Shown in pieces: positions 52,106 through 64,000 of a stretch of DNA of 64,000 nt. The number at the start of each line of letters is the position of its first letter. Position 1 is the first letter of the stretch. The stretch is from assembly GCA_003667245.1 (NCBI GenBank), contig RCNN01000001.1:1-64000 (forward strand), given 5' to 3'. Below the pieces are notes generated by a model. That model saw only the letters and a list, made by a program, of their open reading frames with translations. It ran no database searches and was not told the origin of the DNA. Origin of the DNA: Heterostelium multicystogenum. Lineage: Eukaryota > Evosea > Eumycetozoa > Acytosteliales > Acytosteliaceae. A program made the translations under genes and the position numbers.

Positions 52106-53640
52106 ATGGAACGAAAGACTCAATTTTTAACAGTATATCTAGCAATATTGTTCTTTAGTTTCGTGTATTTTCTTGATTTGTTTCCTAGTTTTCCTTATCG
52201 GTTAAAATCAGACTTTACTGTAAGTATATAGTTGTTATTTCCAAAACTAAATGCAGACATCTCATTAAGAACTTTGAATTAAACACAAATAGAAGCTCGT
52301 TAATGATTTAAAGTTACTCCTCTCTTTGTATGGTAAGAGAGAGTGTTTCATATTTAAAATCTACTACTAATTGCTTAAGTTAAGCTTTATCTTAACAAAA
52401 TAAATAATAGATAATGAAAGCAAAGTAATAAGATTTAATTTATCTTCAAATAAAGGCCTTCATTACCATACTTAAATATTCCAGCTTACAATCATTTATG
52501 TACTTTAACTTAATCAATACATTATTTCAATGGATATCAACATAAATTGATCGATAATATTTTCAAAATGAAACATTTGCTTATTCATACCTACAAAATA
52601 AAGTCAACATGATTGTTTTTCAATTTTAATATTCAACTTTCTTTTCAGATATATTATATAGCTAAATGATCAATAGTGTGAACTATGTGTAGTTGTTTAG
52701 ATTAAAATGTCAATCACACCATTTTAAATAACAATTGACTTATTATGAATTATTTTTTTTAAGGGTTTTGTCAGATAAAAAAAAACACAAGCAGTGTTAC
52801 TGTGAGTGACATTTTAAAGTACACTCTCATGTGATTTAAACTTTGATGTTACAATATATACTCCTGTGAGATTAAATTCAATAATCACTGTCAAATCAAT
52901 GATGTTGAAAGTAATATATTATATACTTCGGTCGATGACAATACTGCTACTTTACAATTGAGTAAAGATTTCATTGATCTCAACATCCAGAAATCATATG
53001 TTGATACAATATTGTATATTTACCACTTCCTATATAAATTCTACGTATAAAGTACCTCTAAGAATCATATGGGAGAGTAAGTTTAAATCTTTAAGATTGT
53101 AATCATTTATTTACCTTTATTGAATATTTATAGAACCACAGATTTCCGATGTCAAGCAATCAAATTCCACTATTTATATTTATGGATCTAACTTCGGTTA
53201 TAATGTGAACGATATATCGATTTATCTGAATAAAATAGAAGCAAATATGAAGGTGATTTTGAGATGCCAACCAACAATGCATTGATTACCATTCAAAATA
53301 TAACAGAGCAACTCTTTTATGTCTCGGTAGAGGTCTTTGTAAGAAAAAGTGAACCATTTTCAGTTGTCGAAAGTATGTATTAACTTGAAAATCTATCAAA
53401 ATAATATTTATATTGATTTCTTTTTAAGTTGATTATATATCTAAATCATCATATGGTAAGTTCACTTTCCTATTGAAAGGAACCTACTCAACAGTGGTTA
53501 AATCTATAATCATGGGAAACAATAATGTCCAATATGTGAACTTACAACTGATCAGTTATTATGACAAATATTTTGGTATCAACTCAAAAGCAAATTCAAA
53601 TGGACTACTCATTTTATTATTGCAACTTTATGAAAGATAG
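52106..53640 (+). pseudogene. Truncated IPT/TIG-domain secreted protein gene
   Basis: ATG 52106 begins MERKTQFLTVYLAILFFSFV, a signal peptide, ending at a GTAAGT donor at 52220. Sequence up to about 53060 is full of stops and only loosely coding. From 53141 an IPT/TIG domain is clear: QISDVKQSNSTIYIYGSNFG, YNVNDISIYLNKIEA, then after a frame change FEMPTNNALITIQNITEQLF and VSVEVFVRKSEPFSVVE. An intron leads to a last exon (DYISKSSYGKFTFLLKGTYS) stopping at 53640. No EGF module or transmembrane helix is present, unlike the larger relative at 13354. It looks like a decayed, C-terminally truncated paralogue. Confidence 0.55.
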
Positions 53641-53781
53641 ATAGATATTGAAAGTTAAAGTCAAGTTAAAGTTACAGTCATTAATTTAATCAAAGTTTTA
53701 CAAGAAAGACAAATGTCGTTTTGGTTATTATTAGTTGGATTCAACAAATATAAATAGTTGTTAATAACATCAACAGATTAT

Positions 53782-56700
53782 TTATTTTATATTGTGGCTA
53801 ACTCTGATTTGTTCCAGGCGATAGTAAATATCGAGAAAAAGATGGTCTCTTTTCTGGTGATTGCTCCCAACATTCATTAATGAGTGTTTTAAATACATCG
53901 GGACAGCTCTCGGGTATTTCCAATCGTTTTCCTGACTTGAGTAGATCTTTTACAAAGTGTGGATCCATACCATTGAATGGTATCGAGTTTGTAATCAGTT
54001 CCCAAAGTATCGTTCCAAATGAGAATCTATATTGTCAATGATGTTGTTAGTTAGTGTGACACTCTGTGAAAATTATAATTGCTAACAACCACCAGTTATA
54101 TATATTTTACATACACGTCGCTCTTTTCAGTGAATGGTTTGCAATTTAAAAATCTCGGGTGCTGCATAGTAGGCATAGGTGAGTCGATCCTTGTCAATTC
54201 CATTGTCTTTCTTCTTACATGAAGCAAGTCCAAAGTCACATATCTTTATCTTGAGCGCGTTAGTCACGAGCAAGTTCTTTGATTTGAGGTCAGTGTGGTA
54301 GATTGGTGGTTCGTAGTTAGAGAGATGGTAGCATCCAAGCGCCACTCCCATGGCAAAAGTGAGAATCAGTTTCAGGTCGATTTTGACAAGTCCTTTTGTT
54401 CCTTCACGATGAAGTAAATCATGCAGAGAACCACGTGGCAGATACTCTGTGACAATATAGCAGTACTGTCCTTGTGTACAGGCACCATAATATTGCAGTA
54501 GATTCTCGTGTGGTTTCAATTTGCTTAGTATACCAACTTCATGGCGAAAATCGTCTAGCGACTTGTATCCTTGTAGTTCCAGCTGCTTAATGGCCACTTC
54601 ATTCTTCCTCCAGTATCCATGATACACCTTGCTAAATCCACCTTGTCCAATGAGCTCTCCAATCTCCAGCTCCTTAAAATCAATCTCCCATTCATATCTA
54701 ACCCTCGGTGGAGAATTCTTTAAGGAGTTTGATAGTCGCAAACTATTTTTAGGTGTGGAATTAACATCGTCCAACAGAGTTGAGTCCTTTTTGTTGTTGA
54801 TGTCGCACTCTGTATTGCTACTATTGTTATTATTGCTACTGCTATTGTTTCCAAATAAATTAACAAAGCTTTCTTCCATATTTCTTCTTGGATTTCCAGA
54901 AATTGGAACTTGTTGAAAGTCAAAAGATTCTTCATTGAGTATATCAATGTCTAGCTTATCACAATCGGGATGCTTGATATGATATCTGATTGCTTTTAAT
55001 CCAAGATGGCAAAATGAAGGCAATGGATTGCCATCCACACCAATCTCTCTTATTGATCTAATATTGTATGTCTTCCGTTAGTCCCATATGTCAATTTAAT
55101 TACTGATCTGGATGATGACAACTTACCGGCATTTTAAAAAACTTGTTGGAATTGAGGAGATTTGATTATTATACATTTGCAAGTCTATCAGCTTCGTTAG
55201 GAATCCAATATCACTTGGGAGTTGCTTGATGTTGTTGTTTGAAATATCTAACTTCTTGAGGCTAGAGAGGAAGCATATTGAGTCGGGTATTGCTTCGATG
55301 TGATTGGTTGAAATATTGAGTTCAATCAGCGATGATAGGTGATGGATCGTGTATGGGATGGATTTAAGTCGGTTGTTGCTGATCGTGAATTTAGAAAGAC
55401 GACCGAGTGAGGTCAAAAGTTTCTCAGGAATTGTGCTAATGTGGTTGTAGTCCATAGAAACACTGTGAAGCTTCTCAAGATCCTTGATGTCAGGCATTTC
55501 CAAGAGCTGGTTTCTCGCGATGTTGAATACCTTCAGGTTGACGAGCCTGGATATTCCATCGATGCTGCTAATTTGATTATGAGAAAGATCGAGAGTTTGA
55601 AGCTGTACAAGGGTCTCTATCGACTCGGCTGCCACCGTCTTGATGAGGTTGTTGTCTAGCAGCAGTTTTCTGAGTGACTTGAGTCTGTGTGTTGCTGGGA
55701 ATTCGACAAGCTCGTTGTTACAGAGGTAGAGCTCGCGAAGTGACCGCAGCGAGCCAATCTCGCTACAAAGTGACTTTATATTGTTATGTGAAAGATCGAG
55801 AATGGTGAGATTGATGAGTGTGTTGATGGTGGGAGGTATTGCCTCGATGGCGTTGTTGAAGAGAATCAGCTGGTTGAGTTGACGGAGGTTGTCCATTTGC
55901 TCGGGTAGTGTGCTGATCATGTTGTGAGAGAGGTCCATGATTTTATATTGATTGTTGGGTGTGTGTTGTTGGAAACTCTCTGAGTCCCGACTCACTTTGG
56001 TCGAATTCATTGTCGACCATGTTGGAGAGCGGTTCGAACCAGAGATTGACGGGGTGTGCTCGCTGTGGACTTGATGGAGCATTTCCCATCATTGATCCAT
56101 GCTCGTAGATATGATCGTGACCACGTTTATTGTAGCTGTTGCTTCCGTGGCCACTGCCCATACCAGCAGAGCTGATACTATTTTTGTTTCATTGCCGATG
56201 CTGTGGGAATTTATGATGTTTATACCGGTTGATTTGAAAGAAGAGGATGCAGATGATTCATGTGAAGGTGATTTCAAACCATTCTCTTGCGCTTGAAAGT
56301 AGTGCTCAATGTTTTCAAGATCATTTTCATCAAGGCCCGACTGAATAGATTCTACATCTGAACAGGAATCGGGATCAATGAAACTCGTATTATGTTGATT
56401 ACCACCAAAAAATGATAATTGTGAAAATGATTGTCCATCCAATGAATCTAATTCGATTTGCTGTTGCTGCTGATGATGAACATATTGTTGATGTATATGG
56501 CTATGACTATGACCAGTAAACTGCTGTTGTTGATGATGTTGTTGGGCATAGCTTGTACTCGTACTACTGGTACTGTCGCTATTGATATAAGCATGACTTG
56601 TACTCGTAATGCTATTATTATTTGAATCTATATAACCAATACTAACAACGTTCCACCAACATCATTGCTACTTATTCTATTAAATTGTCGTCCCTGATTA

Positions 56701-56822
56701 TCACTACTACTACTACTATTGTTACTGTTATTGTTACTGTTACTACTATTGTTGTTATTGTTATTGTTGTTGTTGTTTTCAATATCAGAATTAGTATCTA
56801 TATATCCTATAGATATATTCAT
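53782..56822 (-). CDS. LRR-containing TKL protein kinase with HTD catalytic loop
   Basis: Starts MNISIGYIDTNSDIEN at ATG 56822. The leader is N/S/Q/H-rich with several frame changes. Leucine-rich repeats follow (about 55130-55960; IMDLSHNMISTLPEQMDNLR, LTILDLSHNNIKSLCSEIGS, LKKLDISNNNIKQLPSDIGF). A 69-nt intron (55058-55126) precedes a linker and the kinase: IGELIGQGGFSKVYHG (glycine loop), EVAIKQLEL (Lys), IYHTDLKSKNLLV (catalytic Asp, but Thr in place of the HRD Arg), KICDFGLAS, YYAAPEIF, EKSDVYSFGTILWELITNSI and ECWEQSPEKRPSFSDIYYRL. The end is RVSHNIK at 53782. An intron follows EKSDVY, and a frame change lies near 54150. This is a dictyostelid-type LRR-TKL kinase; substrates unknown. Confidence 0.85.
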
Positions 56823-57086
56823 GATTAATAAATAAGCTATGTATTCATATGAAGATAGATAATAATAAATAATTGATGAGTATTAATGAAAAACACACTA
56901 GTCGACTCAAACCAACCGACTTACTTTTTATTGATTGGTAGTGGTGGTGTGTTTTTGTATCAAGAAAAGATGTAAAAATCAAATTAAAATGAAAAAATAT
57001 TTGAAAATCGGAAAATTATAATAATAATAATAATAAATTACTTGATGTTATTGTGCTTTTAATATTTTTTTCTATGTTTTGATTTA
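56823..57086. other. Spacer between the two kinase genes
   Basis: Short AT-rich gap between tandem minus-strand genes, with an ATA/TAA run near 57010-57040. It should hold the promoter of the LRR kinase. Confidence 0.5.
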
Positions 57087-59527
57087 TTATTTTCCATTGT
57101 TTGGACTCTTGATGGAGGAAATTGATGAAAGGGATGAACCTGAATTTAAAGAACTGGGTGAGGTTGGGATGGATGTTGATGTTGTCGATGTGCTTGTATT
57201 GGGTTGATTTGATATACTTAAAAGACTATTACTATTACTATTATATGAGTTGCTGTTGCTGCTGATACTAACTGATTTCTTTAGAATTGAATCCCACTCG
57301 GATTTCGATGAAATATACTCTTGGCGAAGTTGGTTGAGTGCTTTGATGATTTCCTCACACGAAGGTCTCTGTGAGGGCTCTTGATGTACACATTGTCTAT
57401 ATAGTTTTACGAGACCAGCAGGACAGCTGGCTGGTAGTGTTGGTCTGAGACCCTCCTTCGAGTTAAGCATGATTTGAAAGTCCATCTTGATGTGAGGGTA
57501 CTCTGTGTAGGGACGCGAGTATTCGCCGTTGATGACGCGGATCAACAGTTCCCAGAACACAATTCCTATGCTATAGATATCTGATTTAGTTGTATATGGT
57601 GACCTGTTCCGTTGGCTACCTCTGGTGAGCAGTAGGCAAAGGTTCCACGAATCTTTGAAAGTGTTTCTAAATTATCGGCGGTATTGAAACGTGAGAGACC
57701 AAAATCGCTGACCTTGCACTCCCAATCTTCGTTAACGAGGAGATTAAGTGACTTGAAATCTCTATGTACAATCTGTGGTGTCCAGTTGTGGAGACATTGG
57801 ACTCCTAGTGTCATCTGCATGGTGAATTGGAAGAAACGGTCCCAACCAATATCGTATTTCTTGGTGTTCATCACGTGGTAGAGTGAATCACGACTGCAAT
57901 ACTCCATTACCATACAAAGCTTTGGCTCCAAGCTGGCTCCGTAGAATGTGACCATGTAGGGCGAGCGAATGGATGCCATAATTTGAAACTCCTTCTTGAA
58001 TTCCTCGAGCTGTGATTGTGTTGTGATTGCTTTTAATACTTTGACGGCTACCTCCTTGCCCTTGTAGATACCCTTATATACCTTTCCACTCGAACCTGAA
58101 CCCAACTTGAGGGTGTACTCCAACTCTGAGTTGTGGATGACATAGTTTGCGTTGCTACTAATATCTGCAAGACTCGAGAGGGTTTCCTTGAGCTCATCTG
58201 ACGATATGGAGCCCGATGACTCCATGCTGCCGACAGAGTTGGGTGTATTCGATCTCAACGACTCCATTGAAAACTTCTTTGCGCCAGTATGATCGCTGTT
58301 GGTCATACTATTAATACCGCTTGTCTCGGTTGTATGTACCTGATCCTTTAATAATCTACAATTCTTTACAATCTTCAAACGATGACCACTAAATGTAATC
58401 TTTAATGAATCCAATGTCTTCTCATCTACATCTGGCAATAAATCCATAAAGATCTCTTCTTTAACAAAGTTTAACCAATATTGTTCTAATTCTATTGATT
58501 TTAACCAATTGTATACATCTATTAACGTTATCGGTTAGTGGTCTACTTGAGAAGCTGATTGTCGATCTAGATCATAATAAATTTACCTTGAACATTCTTT
58601 AAAAAAATTGATTACTTTTACATTTCCACCTTGTAGAGATAATTCATAACATGTTTTCTTTTCATTTCCTTTTACTGTGATATCTGCACCTGCTTTAACC
58701 AATACCGATACCAAATCCTCACGACCAAGTCTTACTGCAAAATGAAGAGGACTCTCACCTCTTGAATTAAGTACATTAACTTCTGCGCCAGCCTATAATA
58801 AGATATATAAGTATACCAGTGGTAACCTAATAATTTACCCAATGAATCTTACCTCTAATAAAAAGTTTACCATAAGTAAACGAACAGAATTATTGAAAAT
58901 TGATTTGTGAAGTGGAGTTTCACCATTCTTGTTTTGGAGATTTACATTAACTCCTTTCTTAATAAAAAGTTGGAAAGGTTCTTGACAGTTTGGTGACTTG
59001 AACTTTTGACAAAAGTAGTGAAGTGGTGAATTCTTGTCGTCATTCGTAAGATTTACATTGATTCCTTCGAAATGCAATAATAATATTAAAATCTGATCAT
59101 CACAATAACTTGCTGCTACATGCAATGGTGTATATCCATTTTTATCTTGCTGATTAATATCCATCCTAATGTTATTGGGTGGCAAGCACAGGTTAATTAC
59201 CAAATGGTACTAGTGTAGATCTTGAGTCGATACATACTTATTTGCTTGGTAAAATGAAAGTATATCTTTTACAATATCAAATGAGCCTTGTCTGAGTGCT
59301 GCACACAAGGGAGTTTGATCCATATTATCGAAACCGGCCAACTCTAACTTTGCTTTTCTTGCCTGTGATAGTCTCTGCTTGACCTTAGCCAAGTCCTTCA
59401 AGGCAATAGCCTGATGGAGTTTATTTACTTGTTTATTCATGAATGAAGGTGTAGTTGGGAGAGAAGTTGACGATCTTCTTGCTATTATTTCGTTCATCCA
59501 GGACTTCTTCTCTACAGAAGATGTCAT
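57087..59527 (-). CDS. Ankyrin-SAM-TKL protein kinase
   Basis: ATG 59527 opens MTSSVEKKSWMNEIIARRSS. Ankyrin repeats come next (MDQTPLCAALRQGSFDIVKD, KNGYTPLHVAASYCDDQIL, KNSPLHYFCQKFKSP, NGETPLHKSIFNNSVRLL, GESPLHFAVRLGREDLVSVL). After further introns a SAM domain (DVYNWLKSIELEQYWLNFV, EKTLDSLKITFSGHRLKIVK) and an S-rich linker lead to the kinase: LKLGSGSSGKVYKGIYKGKE, VAVKVLKA, IVHRDFKSLNLLV, CKVSDFGLSRF and FAYCSPEVANG (SPE instead of APE). After one frame change near 57585 come KSDIYSIGIVFWELLIRV and EPSQRPSCEEIIKALNQLR. The tail is S/T/N-rich. Reminiscent of ankyrin-repeat TKL kinases in Dictyostelium; I do not assign a symbol. Confidence 0.88.
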
Positions 59528-62500
59528 CCCTATATAAAATTATTGATTTTGTGTGTTGTTGTTTTTTGTTATTTTTTTTAGTTTTTTTTTTGTTGATTTT
59601 TTGTTGGTTTTTTTTTTTTTTTTTTGCCTGTTGATGATATTGTTGTGGTTGTAGTAGTATTATTATGATTATTGTACTAATTACTAACTACTACTGACTA
59701 CGACCAAACCTATTGATTAATGTTATTATTACTTCTACACTTGTTACTAAACTATATACTACTATAAAATAAAGATTCTATTTAAAATTAAAAAAATATA
59801 ATACAAAATAAATGGGATGGAAGGTGATTGATTGGTTGACAGTTTGTTGTTGTTGTTGGGTGTTGGATAGTGTTATATCAATTGTATTACTACTAATTGG
59901 TATTTACTATGTGCTAAAGCTATACTATTATTATTATTATTACTACTATTATATATTACTATTCATAAGTGTAATCATTTATAAAAAGTGAACATATCTA
60001 AGATCTAAAATATCATAAATACTATATTTTTAAAATTCAAAATTAAATAAATAAGAAGTTATTAGTTAGTTTAGGTTGACTAAGTTTAGTTAGGTATATT
60101 ATAATTATTATTATATGTTTAATTATTATTATTACTTTTTAAGAAGAAATAATAATAATAACAATAATAATGATAAATACTAATGATGTGTGGCGTGTGA
60201 GTGTGAGTGTAGTGTATTTATGTATGTAATGCAAGTATTTATGTATGTGTTGGTATCTATGCAAAGTGTGGGGGTGAATGAATGTGAATTGAATTGAAAG
60301 TAAGTTATTAGTTATTTATATTTTAAATAAATGATATTATTGTTTTTGGTGATGGTGATGATGGATATTATTGATAATTAATAATAATATATTGTTATTG
60401 TTATTGTTATTGATATTAAATAATTTACTATTGCATTCAAATTAATATATCTTAATTTGTTCATTCATGTCAAAGTTTTAATTTACTTATTAATATTATA
60501 ATTGAGCTATAATTATTTTTGTTATGATGTTGGTTCATTCTTGTTTTTTTTTTTTTGTTGTTGTTGGTTTTTTGCAAAATTTTCATTTTTATTTTTAATA
60601 TGGACAACAACTATGGTTGTCAGCAAAACAAAGGTGGGTTGTTGGAGTGGGATGTTCTATTCTGATTGATAGGAGGAAGAAGACAACTCCTTTCCTTTCT
60701 CTGCCAGTCAATCAATCAAATCAACTCATTCTGAATGTGATAATATATACATTGTGGAATGACGAATTTAAGATATGCAGTAAAAGTAAGTAATACTAGT
60801 ACAACTAACGACTTACTATCAATTCACAAGATATTTATGAGTTGTTATGCATGCTATTGGTGATTTTATGATACTGATACTACTAATATGTTTTTTAATT
60901 TTATATTTTAATTTCAATTCACTCCTCTTTGTTTGCAGTGTGTGGGTGTGTGATTTTGATGATGTTAATTTGGCTGGGGATGACGGATGTAAAGAGTGGT
61001 GGGTGATGGATGAATAGAAGAACATGATCTGCCTTTGCCTCAATCCAACATAACAATCAAATAATAATAATAATATTATTATTAAATATTTGATTAATTC
61101 AGTTATGTTGTTATTAGTTTATAATTGTTTTGATTATGGACAACTATTACTACTTCAGATTTTTAATGAATTCCGATGAATGAGTAACTGACTATTATCT
61201 TGCACTAGAAAGTACTAATGTTGACGATACATTTATTTTTATATAGTATGGTGGGTGATGGATTTGACAGCAGTAGAAGAAATAATTAACAATAAAAGTA
61301 TAACTGTTTGCTATTATTCTTATTAGTGCATACAACTGAGTGTGAAGTTATTTCTATTTATATTACATGTATTATTTAATTGATGTGATGATTGTTAATA
61401 CCGTAGGCAAACAACTGCATTTATGGATTACAAGCTAGTGTTTGCGATAGTTTATTTAAAACTAATCATGTTTGGTATTATTATTATTATTAAAAATGAT
61501 ATGAATCCGACAATCTGCTGTTTTGGTTGTTCACTACTGATTTTGTAATGAAATAATACTGTTTTTCTATTGATACTGTCTGATTTTGTATTGTACTATA
61601 GTGCTGATATAAATAATCATTGTTGTTGTAATTGCTGGATTATTCGGTTGCCGTTGCTGAATCTGGACATATCATCTCTCGGATGTATGACTGAAAAAAG
61701 CAAATAATAAACATACACTGCATGCAAAACTAATTATAACTTAACTGTCATCATCTCATTTCCGATCTACAAAATAACCTATCGTATTGTAATGCCTAAT
61801 CGTGTATCTACAAATAATAAAATAGAGGACTGGACTGATATGATAATGAAAGGACATGCAAGATATGTTTTTTTTTTTTGATGATAATAATAAGCTGAAC
61901 ACTCGAAATTGAATGGATGTTCATTGTACAATTCCACTCCATTCACTCATCCATCATCCTCCAAACAAGCAAGCAATCAGGAAACAGTAATAATACTAAT
62001 AATAAAGTAGCTACAACAAGATAGATGATGAAGATGGTGATGATGTTGCTATTAAATAGATTAATAACTCATTGCAATTGCAATGGACCAACTCCATTCC
62101 GTTGCTTCCCTAACATTTAATTTTTGTTTTTCTTGATTGGATGATATTTTACATTATATTAATATTGAAGTCTACTACTACTAGAAATTATCAGACACTT
62201 CTTCTGGTATGCTATGCTATGCTATGCTATATTATACTATTGCACTAAACTAAACTAGCGATGCTATACTATGCTATGCAATGCTATGAATATGTTCTAC
62301 TTCTAGTATCTATTATTGAAATTATGATATGTTCTTTTTTTGTATTTTTTTTAATATTTTTTTAGGCAATTGCTTTGTTTTTTGTTTTTTTTTAAAAACA
62401 AACTCTTAAAAATATCTTTAAAAATAAAATCAAAAATAAATATTTAACTTTATTTAATTAAATTAATTTTTGTTTTTTAGTTCAATTTTTCAAACACTGT

Positions 62501-63458
62501 TAATGGTCATTCTTAAAAATAAAGTTGAACAACTAGAAGAAAAGAGAATACTTTTTATTGATTGATTGATAGTGATTGATTGTAACTATGAATAATTGGT
62601 TTGAATATGTCCATGGAGGACTCCTGGACTAAAAGGATGAACAAATTGTACTTTTAACAAATCTATTGATTGCTTTAATCAAACCAAAATCGGGATACTG
62701 CATTGAGTTCTTCAAAAAAAAAAGTAGTAAATTATTGGATCTTACTATGTCAAAAATCGGATTCTTGCTTTTGTGGTTAAATACCTTTAGATCGTGTTAT
62801 TGATCTAAGAAGGATTTGGTCCTATGGAAGATTTAGAGAAATAATTGAATCCAATGTATCATAGTAACATATTCTCGGATGGACTGGAGTCAGAGTGTCT
62901 CTATAGAAATAGAAAACGATCTTGTAATTAATTTATCATCATCATCATCATTTTAAATATGAATATTGTTTGTTTAATTAAATGCGATCTTAGTCTCATG
63001 GGTAAAATAAAAATAATAATCATTAGAGATATGAAGAATTGACTGTTGATATAGTAATAATTAATGATGATGAAAAGTGTATCCTATCATTGATAATATG
63101 TAAAGATTATTCATTGTATTTGTAAAATTATAATAAGTTGTTGTTTATATTTTATAATAAAATATTATTTAGATTTCGTTTGTTTAGGGACTTTGGTCTA
63201 GATTGCTTTTATAAATGACATCAAGGACCTTGTTAAAAGCATTAATTCTTGATATTTTGAATAAATAAGATACCCATCAGAGAGGAGTGATTAGTTTTTT
63301 ACAATTATGAATAAAAAACACAAACCCAATTGGGTTGATTGTATTTTTCACTTCCAACTGATGTGATGGTGGGTTGTTTAATAAAAATTAAACAGTTCCA
63401 AAATTTTAGAGTGTGGTACTTTGATTTTTTTTGATCAAAACTGGTAACTAGCAAAAAA
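59528..63458. other. Long AT-rich intergenic region with simple repeats
   Basis: About 3.9 kb with no supported gene. It holds long T runs (for example near 59607-59622 and 60544-60558), TAA/ATT trinucleotide tracts, GTT tracts and the TATGC repeat at 62208. A minus-strand ORF at 60819-61043 is composition-driven. I found no transposon, LTR or tRNA-like structure by eye. It probably holds the long 5' regulatory region of the ankyrin-SAM kinase. Confidence 0.6.
62208..62230. repeat. TATGC pentanucleotide repeat
   Basis: Four perfect TATGC units plus TAT, followed at 62260-62290 by interrupted copies (GATGCTATACTATGCTATGC). Confidence 0.9.
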
Positions 63459-63644
63459 TCAATTCACATCTATGCTGTTGTGTAAATCAGACTCTGTGCT
63501 TTTAAAACTACTACCCATTCTATTTGATGGACTATAACGCGATCCCACCCAACTTCCAATATTTGAAAAGATATTTTTGGATGTTCTGGTTCGTTTTATA
63601 CAATGACTGATAGTAGATCGTTTTAATTGGTTGTTCCCCGACAT
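63459..63644 (-). CDS. Small basic protein ORF, unrecognised
   Basis: ATG 63644 gives 61 codons: MSGNNQLKRSTISHCIKRTR, TSKNIFSNIGSWVGSRYSPS, NRMGSSFKSTESDLHNSIDV, then N and stop. It is S/N/R-rich with normal codon use in very AT-rich surroundings, which suggests selection for coding. It could be a whole small gene or one exon. No family recognised. Confidence 0.4.
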   Translation of the reverse strand: MSGNNQLKRSTISHCIKRTRTSKNIFSNIGSWVGSRYSPSNRMGSSFKSTESDLHNSIDVN

Positions 63645-63803
63645 ATAAGTAACCCAAATTTCAACATATCAATGTGTACAACAACATTGAAAAACAGACC
63701 AAGAAGCCATCATCCATTTATAAATTGGAGACCACCAGTTTGAATATTTGTAAATCACTTTGTTATTTATTTATTTATTTATTTATTTGTAAAACAATTA
63801 TCA

Positions 63804-64000
63804 ATGAAATTCTATATTTATTTCATATTTATTTGTATAACTATTTTATATGGTTGCCAGTTGACTAGTGGATATGGTGAGGAATCACCTAGTTCGCCAG
63901 GTCACCCAAACTGGGGAGAAAGAGAGTCACATGTTTTAATAAATGCTCTTAGAATAAGTAAGTACATCGAAAAGAAGATATTCAATTCGAGTATTCTAAC
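63804..64000 (+). CDS. Start of a secreted protein, CAP-like, cut by right edge
   Basis: ATG 63804 encodes a clear signal peptide (MKFYIYFIFICITILYGCQL), then SGYGEESPSSPGHPNWGERE and SHVLINALRISKY. The PGHPNW plus ER...NALR pattern resembles the beginning of CAP-superfamily-like secreted proteins; this is an inference from a short segment. A GTAAGT at about 63958 could be an intron donor. The gene continues outside the window. Confidence 0.5.
   Translation, partial: MKFYIYFIFICITILYGCQLTSGYGEESPSSPGHPNWGERESHVLINALRISKYIEKKIFNSSIL

Noticed and set aside
60819..61043. 74-codon minus-strand ORF
   Set aside because: Low-complexity H/S/K/I sequence typical of AT-rich spacer; no homologue recognised.
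59528..63458. Possible transposon, LTR or tRNA cluster in the long spacer
   Set aside because: No terminal repeats, transposase or reverse transcriptase frames, or tRNA-like B-box sequence noticed by eye; only simple repeats. A tRNA and repeat scan would be decisive.

Overview
The window looks like nuclear DNA of a dictyostelid social amoeba. Coding stretches are moderately GC-balanced. The DNA between them is very AT-rich, with oligo-A/T runs and simple repeats. Introns are short and AT-rich, with GTAAGT-like donors, and one coding tail is rich in N, S and Q. The gene content also fits: a TmcB-like multi-pass protein, a zizimin-type DOCK GEF, two TKL kinases (one joined to LRRs, one to ankyrin repeats and a SAM domain), IPT/TIG plus EGF adhesion-type proteins, ankyrin proteins with WLHENRTEGC repeats and an FNIP-like relic. 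The species cannot be fixed from sequence alone; a group 1-2 dictyostelid (Cavenderia- or Heterostelium-like) is my inference.

Layout. 1-4460 (-): DOCK-family GEF, cut by the left edge before its catalytic DHR-2 domain. 7617-9317 (-): MFS_2/GPH-type transporter. 11.3-20.3 kb: an accessory-looking block with a DUF4419 gene, a large IPT/EGF membrane protein, an ankyrin-repeat gene on the opposite strand and a second DUF4419 gene. The two DUF4419 copies are mosaics with near-identical tracts. 20.4-25.7 kb (-): COX15 haem A synthase (with a 31-nt intron), a multi-pass membrane protein, a histidine-phosphatase enzyme and an unrecognised gene. 26.2-29.5 kb (+): DNA ligase III, converging on a Nup205-type nucleoporin (29.6-35.9 kb, -). 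36-39.4 kb: small ORFs, a small spliced gene and an RCC1-repeat protein. 41.1-45.3 kb (+): TmcB-like protein. 45.7-47.7 kb: a broken ankyrin gene. 48.0-49.7 kb (-): ALDH7-type dehydrogenase. 50.7-53.6 kb: relics of FNIP-like and IPT/TIG genes. 53.8-56.8 and 57.1-59.5 kb (-): the two TKL kinases. 59.5-63.4 kb: AT-rich spacer. From 63804 (+): the start of a secreted protein that leaves the window.

Nearly every gene, including housekeeping ones (cox15, nup205, aldh7), has single-base frame changes between conserved blocks, often at homopolymers. I read most of these as consensus or assembly indels, not gene death, and give each gene as one span across its frame changes. The ankyrin gene at 45.7 kb and the fragments at 50.7-53.6 kb are broken more heavily and may be true pseudogenes.

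I see no operon-like system. The most unusual region is the DUF4419/adhesion/ankyrin block, which combines lineage-expanded families with gene conversion. Most other genes are ordinary nuclear functions: cytoskeletal signalling, mitochondrial respiration, DNA repair, nuclear transport and amino-acid catabolism.
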